A DNA stretch of 64,000 bases from Streptomyces sp. S.PNR 29 (GCF_030386795.1 NZ_JANUQM010000011.1:1-64000), one strand, 5' to 3'; counted from the first letter of the stretch, positions 26,740-36,598 are shown. Program-made: numbers and translations. The notes: generated from the letters alone by a model not told the origin.

Positions 26740-27760
26740 CACCAAGGCGGCCCAGCCGCTGGCGCCGCCCCATGTCCCCGCCGCGCGGTCGGCGCGGACC
26801 GTGCTGCTGCGCCGTACCCGCGAACTCGCCCTCCTGCCCGCCCTGCTGCTGCTCATGGTGCTCGGCATGGTGGTCAACGACTCGTTCCTCACCGAGCGGA
26901 ACATCGTCTCGATCCTCGGCGCCTCCGCCGCGCTGGCGATGGTGGTGCTGGCCGAGTCGCTGGTGCTGATCACCGGCAAGTTCGACCTGTCCCTCGAATC
27001 GGTCGTCGGTATCGCGCCCGCCGCGGGGGCGCTGCTCGTGCTGCCCGCCGCCCAGTCCGGCTGGGGGACGGAACTCCCCGCCGCGCTCGCCCTGTTCGCG
27101 ATCCTCCTCGTCGGCGCGGCCGTCGGCGCCTTCAACGGCATCCTGGTCGTGAAGTTCAGGCTGAACGCGTTCATCGTGACGCTCGCGATGCTGATCGTCC
27201 TGCGCGGGCTGCTCGTCGGCGCCACCAAGGGCAAGACGCTGTTCGGCATGCCCGACAGCTTCTACTCCCTGGCGACCACCACCTTCCTCTCCGCCCCGCT
27301 GTCGGTGTGGCTCGCCGCGATCGCCTTCGCCGTCGCCGGACTGGTGCTGAAGTACCACCGCGTCGGACGTGCCCTGTACGCCATCGGCGGCAACGCGGAC
27401 GCGGCCCGCGCGGCCGGGATCCGCGTCGAGCGGGTCATGCTCGGCGTGTTCGTCGTCGCCGGGGTCCTCGCCGCGGTCGGCGGGATCATGCAGACCGGGT
27501 ACGTCGGCGCGATCAGCGCCAACCAGGGCCAGAACATGATCTTCACCGTGTTCGCGGCCGCGGTGATCGGCGGCATCAGCCTCGACGGCGGCAAGGGCTC
27601 CATGTTCGGCGCCCTGACCGGCGTACTCCTTCTGGGTGTCGTGCAGAACCTGCTCACCCTCGCCCAGGTGCCGTCCTTCTGGATCCAGGCCATCTACGGC
27701 GGCATCATCCTGGTCGCCCTCATGATCGCCCGCGTGACCACGGGCCGCGCCCAGGACTGA
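26714..27760 (+). CDS. CUT2 sugar ABC transporter permease
   Basis: A 348-aa membrane protein with eight to ten hydrophobic segments of the RbsC/AraH type. Family blocks are LVLITGKFDLSLESVVGIAP, FNGILVVKFRLNAFIVTLAM and YAIGGNADAARAAGI. It forms the channel for the sugar importer. Two starts are possible because of the duplicated 18-base module, giving 348 or 342 residues. Confidence 0.93.
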   Translation: MAKEWTMADTKAAQPLAPPHVPAARSARTVLLRRTRELALLPALLLLMVLGMVVNDSFLTERNIVSILGASAALAMVVLAESLVLITGKFDLSLESVVGIAPAAGALLVLPAAQSGWGTELPAALALFAILLVGAAVGAFNGILVVKFRLNAFIVTLAMLIVLRGLLVGATKGKTLFGMPDSFYSLATTTFLSAPLSVWLAAIAFAVAGLVLKYHRVGRALYAIGGNADAARAAGIRVERVMLGVFVVAGVLAAVGGIMQTGYVGAISANQGQNMIFTVFAAAVIGGISLDGGKGSMFGALTGVLLLGVVQNLLTLAQVPSFWIQAIYGGIILVALMIARVTTGRAQD

Positions 27761-27797
27761 CCCCGCCCCGACCCGTAACCGACCCGAAAGGCCCCCC

Positions 27798-29150
27798 GTG
27801 TCCCCGAGCCCCGGCCCCTCTTGTCGCATCTCCGCGCTCGACACCCACGACATCCGTTTCCCCACCTCGCGCGAGCTCGACGGCTCCGACGCGATGAATC
27901 CGGACCCCGACTACTCCGCCGCGTACGTCGTGCTGCGTACCGACGCGGAGGACAGCCCGGAGGGGCACGGCTTCACCTTCACCATCGGGCGGGGCAACGA
28001 GGTCCAGGTCGCCGCGATCCACGCGCTGCGCCACCACGTGGTGGGACGGTCCGTCGAGGAGCTGTGCGCCGACCCGGGATCGCTGTTCCGGGACATGATC
28101 GGGGACAGCCAGCTGCGCTGGCTCGGGCCCGAGAAAGGTGTGATGCACATGGCGATCGGGGCCGTGACCAACGCCGTGTGGGACCTGGCGGCCAAGCGCG
28201 CGAAGAAGCCGCTGTGGCGGCTGCTCGCCGAGGCCGAGCCCGAGTGGCTGGTCGGCCAGGTCGACTTCCGCTACCTCACCGACGCCCTCACGCCCGAGGA
28301 GGCGCTGGCGATCCTGCGCCGGGGGCGGGACGGCGCCCCCGAGCGCGTCGAGGCACTGCTCGCCAAGGGGTACCCCGCCTACACCACGTCCGCCGGCTGG
28401 CTCGGTTACGGCGACGACAAGCTCGCCCGGCTCGCCACCCAGGCCGTCGCCGACGGCTTCCGGCAGATCAAGCTCAAGGTCGGCGCGGACCTGGAGGACG
28501 ACATCCGGCGCTGCCGGGTCGCCAGATCCGTCGTCGGACCGGACGTGCGCATGGCGATCGACGCCAACCAGCGCTGGGACGTCGACGAGGCGATCCGCTG
28601 GACCAAGGCCCTCGCCGAGTTCGACCCCTACTGGATCGAGGAACCCACCAGCCCCGACGACGTCCTCGGCCACGCGGCGATCCGCAGGGCCGTGGCCCCG
28701 GTGAAAGTGGCCACCGGCGAGCACATCCAGAACCGGATCGTCTTCAAGCAGCTCCTCCAGGCCGGCGCCCTCGACTTCGTCCAGATCGACGCGGCCCGCG
28801 TCGGCGGAGTCAACGAGAACCTCGCCATCCTGCTGCTCGCCGCCAAGTTCGGCGTGCCGGTGTGCCCGCACGCGGGCGGTGTCGGCCTGTGCGAACTCGT
28901 CCAGCACCTGTCGATGTTCGACTACGTGGCCGTCACCGGCACCACCGAGGACCGGGTCATCGAGTACGTCGACCATCTGCACGACCACTTCCTCGACCCG
29001 GTGGTGATCCGCGAGGGCCACTACACGGCACCCACCGCGCCGGGCTTCTCGGCCGCCATGCGGCCCGAGTCGATCGCGCGGTACACCTACCCCGGCGGTA
29101 CGTTCTGGGCCGCCGACCTCGACAGGACGAAGGAAGGACAGGCGGCATGA
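27798..29150 (+). CDS. L-fuconate dehydratase (enolase superfamily)
   Basis: A 450-aa enolase-superfamily enzyme that removes water from L-fuconate to give 2-keto-3-deoxy-L-fuconate. Motifs include the base-bearing IKLKVGADLEDDIRRCR, the metal ligands in AIDANQRWDVDEAI and WIEEPTSPDD, ATGEHIQNR, and the second base region CPHAGGVGLCELVQH. Length fits the family. The GTG start follows GAAAGG. It overlaps the next gene by ATGA. L-galactonate could also be a substrate. Confidence 0.9.
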   Translation: MSPSPGPSCRISALDTHDIRFPTSRELDGSDAMNPDPDYSAAYVVLRTDAEDSPEGHGFTFTIGRGNEVQVAAIHALRHHVVGRSVEELCADPGSLFRDMIGDSQLRWLGPEKGVMHMAIGAVTNAVWDLAAKRAKKPLWRLLAEAEPEWLVGQVDFRYLTDALTPEEALAILRRGRDGAPERVEALLAKGYPAYTTSAGWLGYGDDKLARLATQAVADGFRQIKLKVGADLEDDIRRCRVARSVVGPDVRMAIDANQRWDVDEAIRWTKALAEFDPYWIEEPTSPDDVLGHAAIRRAVAPVKVATGEHIQNRIVFKQLLQAGALDFVQIDAARVGGVNENLAILLLAAKFGVPVCPHAGGVGLCELVQHLSMFDYVAVTGTTEDRVIEYVDHLHDHFLDPVVIREGHYTAPTAPGFSAAMRPESIARYTYPGGTFWAADLDRTKEGQAA

Positions 29151-29902
29151 GCGACTTCGAGGGCCTGAAGGCCCTGGTGACGGGCGGGGCGTCCGGCATC
29201 GGCCGGGCCACCGCGGAGCTCCTGGCCGAGCGCGGCGCCCAGGTCGCCGTCCTCGACCTGGACCCGTCGCCGGTCGAGAAACCCCTGCTCGCCTACCGCG
29301 CCGACGTCACCGACGACCCGTCCGTCCGGGAGGCGGTGGCGGCCGCCGTCGCCGACCTCGGCGGACTCGACGTACTGATCAACAACGCGGGCATCGGAGC
29401 CCAGGGCACCGTCGAGGACAACCCCGACGACGAGTGGCACCGGGTCTACGACGTCAACGTCGTCGGCATGGTCCGAACGGCCCGCGCCTGCCTGCCGCAC
29501 CTGCGGGCCTCCCGGCACGCGGCGATCGTCAACACCTGCTCCATCGCGGCCACCGCGGGCCTGCCGCAGCGCGCCCTGTACAGCGCCACCAAGGGCGCCG
29601 TGTACTCCCTCACCCTCGCCATGGCCGCCGACCACGTCCGTGAGGGCATCCGCGTCAACTGCGTCAACCCCGGCACGGTCGACACCCCGTGGGTGGGCCG
29701 GCTGCTCGACGCGGCCGCCGACCCCGCCGCCGAGCGCGCCGCCCTGGAGGCCCGCCAGCCCACCGGCCGCCTGGTCGGCCCCGCCGAGGTCGCGGGCGCC
29801 ATCGCCTACCTGGCGAGCCCCCTGTCCGGCGCCACCACCGGAACCGCCCTCGCCGTCGACGGCGGCATGCAGGGCCTGCGACTGCGGCCGGTCGACCGGT
29901 GA
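29147..29902 (+). CDS. SDR oxidoreductase, probable 2-keto-3-deoxy-L-fuconate dehydrogenase
   Basis: A 251-aa classical SDR: VTGGASGIGRATAELLAERG, NNAGIG, the Ser in NTCSIAAT, and YSATK as the catalytic Tyr-Lys. It ends LAVDGGMQGLR, the usual SDR tail. In the oxidative fucose route the step after the dehydratase is NAD+-linked oxidation of 2-keto-3-deoxy-L-fuconate at C4, which fits this enzyme. Start and stop overlap both neighbours by four bases. Confidence 0.85.
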   Translation: MSDFEGLKALVTGGASGIGRATAELLAERGAQVAVLDLDPSPVEKPLLAYRADVTDDPSVREAVAAAVADLGGLDVLINNAGIGAQGTVEDNPDDEWHRVYDVNVVGMVRTARACLPHLRASRHAAIVNTCSIAATAGLPQRALYSATKGAVYSLTLAMAADHVREGIRVNCVNPGTVDTPWVGRLLDAAADPAAERAALEARQPTGRLVGPAEVAGAIAYLASPLSGATTGTALAVDGGMQGLRLRPVDR

Positions 29903-30885
29903 ACCGGCTCGGGAGAAGCGGCGTCGAGGTCAGCCCCCTGGGCTTCGGCGCCGCCGCCATCGCCAACCTGTACAGCGAGGTCACCGAGGAGCAGGCGCAC
30001 GAGGCCGTGGCCGCCGCCTGGCAGCGCGGCATCCGTTACTTCGACACCGCCCCGCACTACGGCCTCGGCCTGTCCGAACGCCGCCTGGGCGCCGCCCTGC
30101 GCGAGCACCCCCGCACGGCGTACACGATCTCCACCAAGGTGGGCCGCCGCCTGGAGCCCGCACAGGACGGCGGCGACGACCTCGCGGACGGCTTCGCCGT
30201 GCCCGCCACACACCGCCGCGTGTGGGACTTCAGCGCCGACGGCATACGCCGCACCCTGGAGTCCAGCCTGGAGCGTCTCGGCCTGGACCGCGTGGACGTC
30301 GTCTACCTCCACGACCCCGACGACCACGCCGAACAGGCCTTCCGGGAGGGCTACCCGGCCCTGGAGCAGCTGCGCTCCGAGGGCGTGGTCGGCGCGATCG
30401 GCGCGGGCATGAACCAGGCCGAGATGCTCACCCGCTTCGTCCGCGACACCGACGTCGACGTGGTGCTGTGCGCGGGCCGCTACACACTCCTCGACCAGGG
30501 GGCCCTCGTCGAACTGCTGCCCGCCGCGGAGGAACGCGGCACGTCCGTCGTCATCGGAGGCGCCTTCAACTCCGGCCTGCTGGCGGACCCGAAACCGGGA
30601 GCGACGTACAACTACACGGCGGCCCCCGCCGAGCTGCTCGACCGAGCCCTGCGCCTGAAGTCCGTCGCCGTCCGGCACGGCACCACCCTGCGCGCCGCCG
30701 CCCTGGCCTTCTGCGCCGCGCACCCGGCCGTCGCCTGCGTGCTGGTCGGCGCCCGGTCGGCGCACGAAGTCCGGGACTGCGCCCACCAGTTCACGGCGCC
30801 CGTGCCCACCGCCTTCTGGCAGGAGCTGCGCGCCACCGGCCTCCTGCCCGCCGACGCCCCCGTGCCCGCCGACCAGCCGTCCTGA
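29899..30885 (+). CDS. Aldo/keto reductase, probable L-fucose dehydrogenase
   Basis: A 328-aa aldo/keto reductase of the D-threo-aldose 1-dehydrogenase type, which oxidises L-fucose to L-fucono-lactone with NAD(P)+. The catalytic tetrad is visible: Asp49 and Tyr54 in YFDTAPHYG, Lys80 in ISTKVGRR, and His in VVYLHDPDD. It opens RLGRSGVEVSPLGFGAAAI. GTG at 29899 overlaps the previous stop. Confidence 0.88.
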   Translation: MNRLGRSGVEVSPLGFGAAAIANLYSEVTEEQAHEAVAAAWQRGIRYFDTAPHYGLGLSERRLGAALREHPRTAYTISTKVGRRLEPAQDGGDDLADGFAVPATHRRVWDFSADGIRRTLESSLERLGLDRVDVVYLHDPDDHAEQAFREGYPALEQLRSEGVVGAIGAGMNQAEMLTRFVRDTDVDVVLCAGRYTLLDQGALVELLPAAEERGTSVVIGGAFNSGLLADPKPGATYNYTAAPAELLDRALRLKSVAVRHGTTLRAAALAFCAAHPAVACVLVGARSAHEVRDCAHQFTAPVPTAFWQELRATGLLPADAPVPADQPS

Positions 30886-30895
30886 GAGAGCCGCC

Positions 30896-31210
30896 ATGAG
30901 AGTCGCCCTGCACACCAAGGTCCGCGCCGACCGCATCGCCGAGTACGAGGCCGCCCACCGCGAGGTCCCCGAGGAACTCACCGACGCCATCCGCGCCGCC
31001 GGCGCCACCTCCTGGACCATCTGGCGCAGCGGCACCGACCTCTTCCACGTCCTGGAGTGCGAGGACTACGCCCGCCTCCTCGCCGAGCTGGAGAAACTGC
31101 CGGTCAACGTGGCCTGGCAGGCCCGTATGGCCGAGCTGCTGGACGTGGTGCACGACTACTCCGGCGAGGGCGCCGACGCCGGCCTGCCCGTCGTGTGGGA
31201 GCTGCCGTGA
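30896..31210 (+). CDS. L-rhamnose/L-fucose mutarotase family protein
   Basis: A 104-aa dimeric alpha-beta barrel protein of the RhaM/DUF718 group (MRVALHTKVRADRIAEYEAA, then SWTIWRSGTDLFHVLE and VNVAWQARMAELLDV). It speeds conversion between sugar anomers so the dehydrogenase gets its preferred form. It sits ten bases after the dehydrogenase and overlaps the lactonase gene. Confidence 0.9.
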   Translation: MRVALHTKVRADRIAEYEAAHREVPEELTDAIRAAGATSWTIWRSGTDLFHVLECEDYARLLAELEKLPVNVAWQARMAELLDVVHDYSGEGADAGLPVVWELP

Positions 31211-32049
31211 CCGTCGACGCGCACCACCACGTGTGGGAGCTGTCGGTCCGGGACCAGGACTGGATCACCGGACCCGAACTGAAGCCCCTGCGGCGTGACT
31301 TCACGATGAAGGACCTCGAACCCGAGGCCCGCGCCGCCGGGGTCGACCGCACCGTCCTCGTCCAGACGATCACCGTCCCCGAGGAGACCCCGGAGTTCCT
31401 CGCCCTGGCCGACGCCCACGAGCTGATCGCGGGCGTCGTCGGCTGGACCGACCTGACCCGCCCGGACGTGGCCGAGGAGCTGGCCCGGCTGAGGGAACTC
31501 CCCGGCGGGCGGTACCTCAAGGGCATCCGCCACCAGGTCCAGGGCGAGCCCGACCCTGAGTGGCTGCTGCGTCCCGACGTACGGCGGGGCCTCGCCGCCG
31601 TCGCCGACGCCGGGCTGGTCTACGACCTGGTGGTGCTGCCCCACCAGCTGCCCGCCTGTATCAAGGCGGCGGCCCTGCTGCCCGGCCTCACCTTCGTCCT
31701 CGACCACGCGGGCAAGCCCCCCATCGCCTCCGGGGAGCTCGACCCCTGGGCCTCGGACATCCGTGCCCTCGCCGCACTCCCCAACACGGTCTGCAAGCTC
31801 TCCGGTCTGGTCACCGAGGCCGACCTCGCCTCCTGGACCCCCGACGACCTGCGCCCGTACGCCGACGTAGTGCTGGACGCCTTCGGCCCTGACCGGCTGA
31901 TGTTCGGCTCGGACTGGCCGGTCTGCACGCTGGGCGCGTCGTACGGTGAAGTGCTCGGCCTCGCGGAGCAGTTGACGGGACAGGTGACGAGCGCACACGA
32001 ACGCACGCAGATCTTCGAGACCACCGCCGGCCGCGTCTACGACCTCTGA
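31207..32049 (+). CDS. Amidohydrolase-family L-fuconolactonase
   Basis: A 280-aa amidohydrolase_2 enzyme that opens L-fucono-lactone to L-fuconate. Metal and catalytic residues appear in VDAHHHVWEL, YLKGIRHQVQ, FVLDHAGKPP and LMFGSDWPVC. GTG at 31207 overlaps the mutarotase stop. It is the last gene of the operon and its 3' end overlaps the convergent lipase-maturation gene by 13 bases. The final enzyme of the route, the 2,4-diketo-3-deoxy-L-fuconate hydrolase, is not in this operon. Confidence 0.9.
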   Translation: MTVDAHHHVWELSVRDQDWITGPELKPLRRDFTMKDLEPEARAAGVDRTVLVQTITVPEETPEFLALADAHELIAGVVGWTDLTRPDVAEELARLRELPGGRYLKGIRHQVQGEPDPEWLLRPDVRRGLAAVADAGLVYDLVVLPHQLPACIKAAALLPGLTFVLDHAGKPPIASGELDPWASDIRALAALPNTVCKLSGLVTEADLASWTPDDLRPYADVVLDAFGPDRLMFGSDWPVCTLGASYGEVLGLAEQLTGQVTSAHERTQIFETTAGRVYDL

Positions 32050-33458
32050 GCCACCCCCGCCAGCCGGGTCGGCGGCAGGTACTCCCGCACATACGTCCGT
32101 TCCCAGCACGCGCCCGTCTCCCGCAGCTCGCGCCAGGTCGTGTAGCGGTAGCGGAACAGGCGGGCGCGGATGTACCGGGGCGGTGCGTCGGGCGGGAAGG
32201 GAGAGCGGCGCAGCAGCCTCAGCGTGTCGCGGTCGTTCTCCAGGAGCCGTTCCACCAGGGCGCCGAACCACTCCCCGGCGTACGCGGGCGACAGCGCGGC
32301 GAACCACATCAGCCAGTCGAGCCGCAGATGGTACGGCGCGAACTGGCGCGGCCAGCGCCGTGGATCCCCCGGCTTGCCCTTGAACTCGTACTCCCGCCAC
32401 ACGGAGTCCTCGCGCGGCACCTCGTCGGCGGTCCCCTCGATCACCACCTCGTACCGGACGCGGCTGACGCTGCCGAACGCCCCGTAGGTGTTGACCAGGT
32501 GGAGCGGGTCGAAGGAGCGGTTCATGACCTGGCGGCGGGAGATCATGTTGCGCACGGGCTGGTAGCTCAGGAACACCAGCAGCGCGGCGACCGCCAGGAC
32601 CACGACCTCGTACCACAGCGGGGCGTCCGGCACCGACGGAGGATCGGCCGGGAACCGAACCGCCGACAGGGCCAGCACGATCGTGATCCAGTTCAGCCAG
32701 GAGAAGTTGCCCGACAGCACCAGCCACAGCTGGGTGACGATCATCAGTGCGGCCGCGGCCGTGGCGACGGGCTGCGGGGTGAACAGCAGGACCGGGACCA
32801 CGAGCTGGGTGACGTGGTTCGCCGCCACCTCGACGCGGTGCAGGGGCTTCGGCAGATGGTGGAAGAACCAGCTCAGCGGGCCCGGCATCGGCTGCGTCTC
32901 ATGGTGGTGGTCCAGGCAGGTCAGCTTGCGCCAGCACTCGTCGCCGCGCATCTTGATCAGTCCCGCGCCGAACTCCACGCGGAACAGGATCCAGCGCAGC
33001 AGGAACAGCACGACGATCGGCGGGGCCACCTCGTCGTTGCCGAGGAAGACCGCGAGGAACCCGACTTCCAGAAGGAGGGACTCCCACCCGAACGAGTACC
33101 AGGTCTGCCCTACGTTGACGATCGACAGGTACAGCGCCCACGGCACCAGCCACAGCAGCATCCCGCCCCACAGAGGCAGAAGCGAGTCCAGCCCCGCGAC
33201 CAGTCCCGCCGACACCGCGCAGCCCATCCAGGCGCAGGCCGCGAAGAAGCGGTCCGAGCAGTGCAGCTGGAACAGGCTCGGCGCCCGCCTGAACGGCACC
33301 CGCTCCACGAAGCGGCGCACCGGCAGCATGCCGCGCTCCCCGATCAGCGCGCGGAACTGCAGGGCCGCCGTCAGGAAGGCGACCAGATACAGGCAGGCCA
33401 GAGCCCGCTGGAAGACCAGCCGGCTCAGCCAGTAGTCGGGTGCTGTGAACCACTCCAC
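32037..33458 (-). CDS. Lipase maturation factor family membrane protein
   Basis: A 473-aa polytopic membrane protein of the LMF1/2 family, which helps fold secreted lipases in animals; bacterial roles are unknown. Characteristic blocks are the N-terminal YWLSRLVFQRALACLYLVAF, NVGQTWYSFGWESLLLEVGF, FRVEFGAGLIKMRGDECW and the C-terminal WREYEFKGKPGDPRRWPRQF. About ten membrane segments are visible. The start is GTG at 33458. Confidence 0.9.
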   Translation of the reverse strand: MEWFTAPDYWLSRLVFQRALACLYLVAFLTAALQFRALIGERGMLPVRRFVERVPFRRAPSLFQLHCSDRFFAACAWMGCAVSAGLVAGLDSLLPLWGGMLLWLVPWALYLSIVNVGQTWYSFGWESLLLEVGFLAVFLGNDEVAPPIVVLFLLRWILFRVEFGAGLIKMRGDECWRKLTCLDHHHETQPMPGPLSWFFHHLPKPLHRVEVAANHVTQLVVPVLLFTPQPVATAAAALMIVTQLWLVLSGNFSWLNWITIVLALSAVRFPADPPSVPDAPLWYEVVVLAVAALLVFLSYQPVRNMISRRQVMNRSFDPLHLVNTYGAFGSVSRVRYEVVIEGTADEVPREDSVWREYEFKGKPGDPRRWPRQFAPYHLRLDWLMWFAALSPAYAGEWFGALVERLLENDRDTLRLLRRSPFPPDAPPRYIRARLFRYRYTTWRELRETGACWERTYVREYLPPTRLAGVAQRS

Positions 33459-33598
33459 GGCTCTGTACGCCCCCCTTCTCCACGGCTGATGGCTGCGGTC
33501 GTTGTCGCTTCATCGTGCCCTTTCCTCAAGTTGCGACCCAAACACGCCTACGGCAGACAATGAGGGGCAATCGGCCGAGACGAGGTGGGGAGAACGAC

Positions 33599-34399
33599 GT
33601 GCGAAGATCCACCGCCCCCTCCATCGCGGTGTGCGCGCTCGCGGCGGCACTCCTCCTCGCCGGCTGCGGCGGCAGCACCCACGGCGGCCGGCGCGCGGGC
33701 GGGGAGCTTGTCCTCCAGCCGGTCGCCGACCAGGGCCCGGACCCCTTCACGGACTCCACGGCCACCTCGACGGCTACCCCGCCACCGGCCACCCGAACGC
33801 AGCAGTCCGCCCCCGCCGCCGGCGAGTCCGCGGCCCTGAGCGTGCTGCGGTCCCTCTCCGGCGGAACGCCCGGCCTGTACGGAGGTACCGAGCGGGTCGG
33901 CAGCTGCGACGTCGAACGGCAGATCGGCCAGCTGACCGCGGACCGGCGCAAGGCCCGCGCCTTCGCCCGGGTCGCGGGTGTCTCCCCGGACTCGCTCCCG
34001 GACCACCTGCGTGCCCTGACCCCGGTCGTGCTGCGCAACGACACCCGCGTCACCAACCACGCGTTCCGGGACGGGCGGGCCACCGGCTACCAGTCCGTCC
34101 TGCAGGCGGGCACCGCCGTCCTCGTCGACAACCGGGGCGTGCCCCGCGTCCGCTGCGCCTGCGGCAACCCCCTGAAGCCGCCGGTGGAGACGAAGGACGA
34201 CGGGGGCACCCGCGGCCGCCCCTGGCCCGGCTACCGGCCCGGCGAGGTGATCGTGGTGACCCCCGCACCGGAGGTGATCACCAGTCTGACCATCGTCAAC
34301 GCGGTCAACAAGAACTGGATCGAGCGGCGCACCGGCCATGACGCCCACCACGACTACGTCGTCCCCCCGCCGGTGTGGGCGACCGGCTCGCTGAGTTGA
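33599..34399 (+). CDS. Secreted lipoprotein of DUF6777 type
   Basis: A 266-aa lipoprotein with lipobox LAGC near residues 20-23, a Thr/Pro-rich linker, then a domain starting LYGGTERVGSCDVERQIGQL and ending YVVPPPVWAT. Several cysteines (CDVE, RCACGN) suggest disulfides. GTG at 33599 follows GGGGAG. It resembles the DUF6777 group as I remember it; function unknown. Confidence 0.78.
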   Translation: MRRSTAPSIAVCALAAALLLAGCGGSTHGGRRAGGELVLQPVADQGPDPFTDSTATSTATPPPATRTQQSAPAAGESAALSVLRSLSGGTPGLYGGTERVGSCDVERQIGQLTADRRKARAFARVAGVSPDSLPDHLRALTPVVLRNDTRVTNHAFRDGRATGYQSVLQAGTAVLVDNRGVPRVRCACGNPLKPPVETKDDGGTRGRPWPGYRPGEVIVVTPAPEVITSLTIVNAVNKNWIERRTGHDAHHDYVVPPPVWATGSLS

Positions 34400-34513
34400 A
34401 GAAAGTAAAGAAAGACAGAAGACAGGTAAAGAGTGACGCAAAGGCCGAGGAGAAGCTGAAGAGAAGGCACCGGAGAAGTCGAAGAATCGGGCGAATCCTG
34501 GCAAGGTGGGCCC

Positions 34514-36598
34514 ATGGCTGATCGGGGAGCGAGCGCCTTGTCTCTCCCGGATGACTGGCCCGCCCACCCGGATCCGATCCTGGCGCTCAACCGCATGGGC
34601 AGCTTCGACTGGGACCTGGACACCGGTCTGATCCACATGGACGCCCAGGCCCACGAGGTCTTCGAGATGCGCCCCGACGAATTCGACGGGCACCCCGAGA
34701 CCCTGTCCGTCCGCTTCCCGGCCGCGGAGGCGTACCGGCTCGACGCCCTCGTCGCCCAGGCCATGAAGGACGGCAGCGAGAACTACGGCACCTACTTCCG
34801 CATGCGCTGCCGCGACGGCACGCTGCGCTGGACCCACACCCAGGGCTACATCCGGCGGGACGAGACGGGACGCCCCCGCCGGATCATCGGCATCGTCCGC
34901 GATGCCACCCAGGAACTCGGCGAGATAGCCGCGCGCCGCGACCAGGCCGCCCAGGACGAGGCCCGTCGCCGGCAGACCAACGTCGTCCAGCTCACCACGG
35001 CCGCCCTCGCCCACGCCCGCACCGTGGACGACGTCATCGACGTCCTCAAGGACACCCACGGCCTCACCCGCCTGGGCGCCACCAGCCTCGTCATGGGCCT
35101 GGTCGAGGCGGGCCGTATCCGGCTGGTCGCCGACGGCCCCGACGGCGCCTTCGTCCCCGGAACCCGCGTCACCCGGATCGACGAGCCCTACCCGATGAGC
35201 GAGGTCGTACGGACCCTCAGCCCCCGCTTCATCGAGTCGCCGGAGGAGTTCGCCGAGTGCTATCCCATCCTCTGGCCGCACATCACCGGCCTGAACATCA
35301 CCTCCGCCGCCTATCTGCCGCTGATCGCCCAGGCCCGGCCGATCGGCGCGATGGGCCTGCTCTACAGCGACCGGCGCGGATTCTCGCCGGAGGACCGCAA
35401 CGTGCTCCTCGCGCTCGGCAGCAGCATCGCGCAGAGCCTGCAGCGGGCCATGCTCTACGAACAGGAGATGGACCTCGCCCAGGGGCTGCAGCAGGCCATG
35501 CTGCCGCGCAGCATTCCCAGCGTGCCCGGCGCCGACGTCGCCGTCCGCTACCGCGCCGCCTCCATCGGGGGCGCCGGCCGGGACATCGGCGGCGACTGGT
35601 ACGACCTGATCCCGCTGCCCGGGGGCCGCGTCGGCGCCGTCATCGGCGACGTCCAGGGCCATGACACGCACGCCGCCGCCGTCATGGGCCAGCTGCGCAT
35701 CGTGCTGCGCGCCTACGCCGCCGAAGGGCATCCCCCGGCCACCGTGATGGCCCGCGCCTCCGTCTTCCTCCACGAACTCGACACCGACCGCTTCGCGACC
35801 TGTCTGTACGCGGAGGCCGACCTCGCCACCGGCGTGGTCCAGGTGGTCCGGGCCGGCCACATCGACCCGCTCGTGCGGGAGACCGACGGCACCTGCCGGC
35901 GGGTGCCCGTCGAGGGCGGGCTGCCGCTCGGCCTGTCCGCCGAGTTCGGCCGCCTCGCCTACCCGGTCGGCACCCTTGAGCTCTTCCCCGGCCAGACCCT
36001 GCTGCTGTGCACCGACGGCCTGGTCGAGCAGCCCGGCGCCGACCTCGACGACGGCATGAAGACCCTGACAGCGCTCATCGCCGCCGGTCCCGACGATGTA
36101 CGGGACCTCGCCGACTGCCTGATCGACGTGGCCGACGAGCGCGGCGGCGACGACGACGTGGCGCTGCTCCTGCTGCGCCGCCGCGGCCTGGACCTCCCGC
36201 AGTCCGGTGGGCGGCTCCAGCAGCACGTGGCGCCCGGTGACGCCGAGGCCCTCGCCGAAGCCCGGCACATGATCCGCGCAGCGGTCCGCGCCTGGGGCGC
36301 CGAGGGCCTCGCCGACGAGCTGGAGCTGGTCGCCGACGAGCTGATCACCAATGCCCTCATGCACACCGAGGGCTCCGCCGTCGTCACTCTCAGGGTCCTC
36401 ACCGGCAGCGACCGCCGGCTGCGCGTCGAGGTCGAGGACTCCTCCAGTGCCCTGCCGCGCCGCCGCGACGCGGGGGAGTGCGGGGTGTCCGGGCGGGGCC
36501 TGCTCGTGGTCGAGCTGCTCTCGGACGTGTGGGGCGTGGAGGCGCGGGGCGGCGGCAAGTGCGTGTGGGCCGAGTTCGTGGTGCCGGAGCGCGGCTGA
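34514..36598 (+). CDS. PAS-GAF-SpoIIE phosphatase with C-terminal anti-sigma-type ATPase
   Basis: A 694-aa multidomain regulator: PAS_3 at about residues 25-140 (GSFDWDLDTGLIHMDAQAHE), GAF at about 155-310, SpoIIE-type PP2C phosphatase at about 335-550 (RDIGGDWYDLIPL, GDVQGHDTHAA, CTDGLVEQPG, GGDDDVALLLL) and a Bergerat-fold kinase domain at about 565-690 (ELVADELITNALMHTEGS, VSGRGLLVVELLSD). In Streptomyces such proteins control anti-sigma antagonists by phosphorylation and dephosphorylation in response to a sensed signal. It is cytosolic with no membrane segment. Confidence 0.95.
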   Translation: MADRGASALSLPDDWPAHPDPILALNRMGSFDWDLDTGLIHMDAQAHEVFEMRPDEFDGHPETLSVRFPAAEAYRLDALVAQAMKDGSENYGTYFRMRCRDGTLRWTHTQGYIRRDETGRPRRIIGIVRDATQELGEIAARRDQAAQDEARRRQTNVVQLTTAALAHARTVDDVIDVLKDTHGLTRLGATSLVMGLVEAGRIRLVADGPDGAFVPGTRVTRIDEPYPMSEVVRTLSPRFIESPEEFAECYPILWPHITGLNITSAAYLPLIAQARPIGAMGLLYSDRRGFSPEDRNVLLALGSSIAQSLQRAMLYEQEMDLAQGLQQAMLPRSIPSVPGADVAVRYRAASIGGAGRDIGGDWYDLIPLPGGRVGAVIGDVQGHDTHAAAVMGQLRIVLRAYAAEGHPPATVMARASVFLHELDTDRFATCLYAEADLATGVVQVVRAGHIDPLVRETDGTCRRVPVEGGLPLGLSAEFGRLAYPVGTLELFPGQTLLLCTDGLVEQPGADLDDGMKTLTALIAAGPDDVRDLADCLIDVADERGGDDDVALLLLRRRGLDLPQSGGRLQQHVAPGDAEALAEARHMIRAAVRAWGAEGLADELELVADELITNALMHTEGSAVVTLRVLTGSDRRLRVEVEDSSSALPRRRDAGECGVSGRGLLVVELLSDVWGVEARGGGKCVWAEFVVPERG

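Noticed and set aside
25054..27249. Minus-strand open frame of about 730 codons
   Set aside because: Shadow of the ABC transporter genes, which carry clear Walker and permease motifs.
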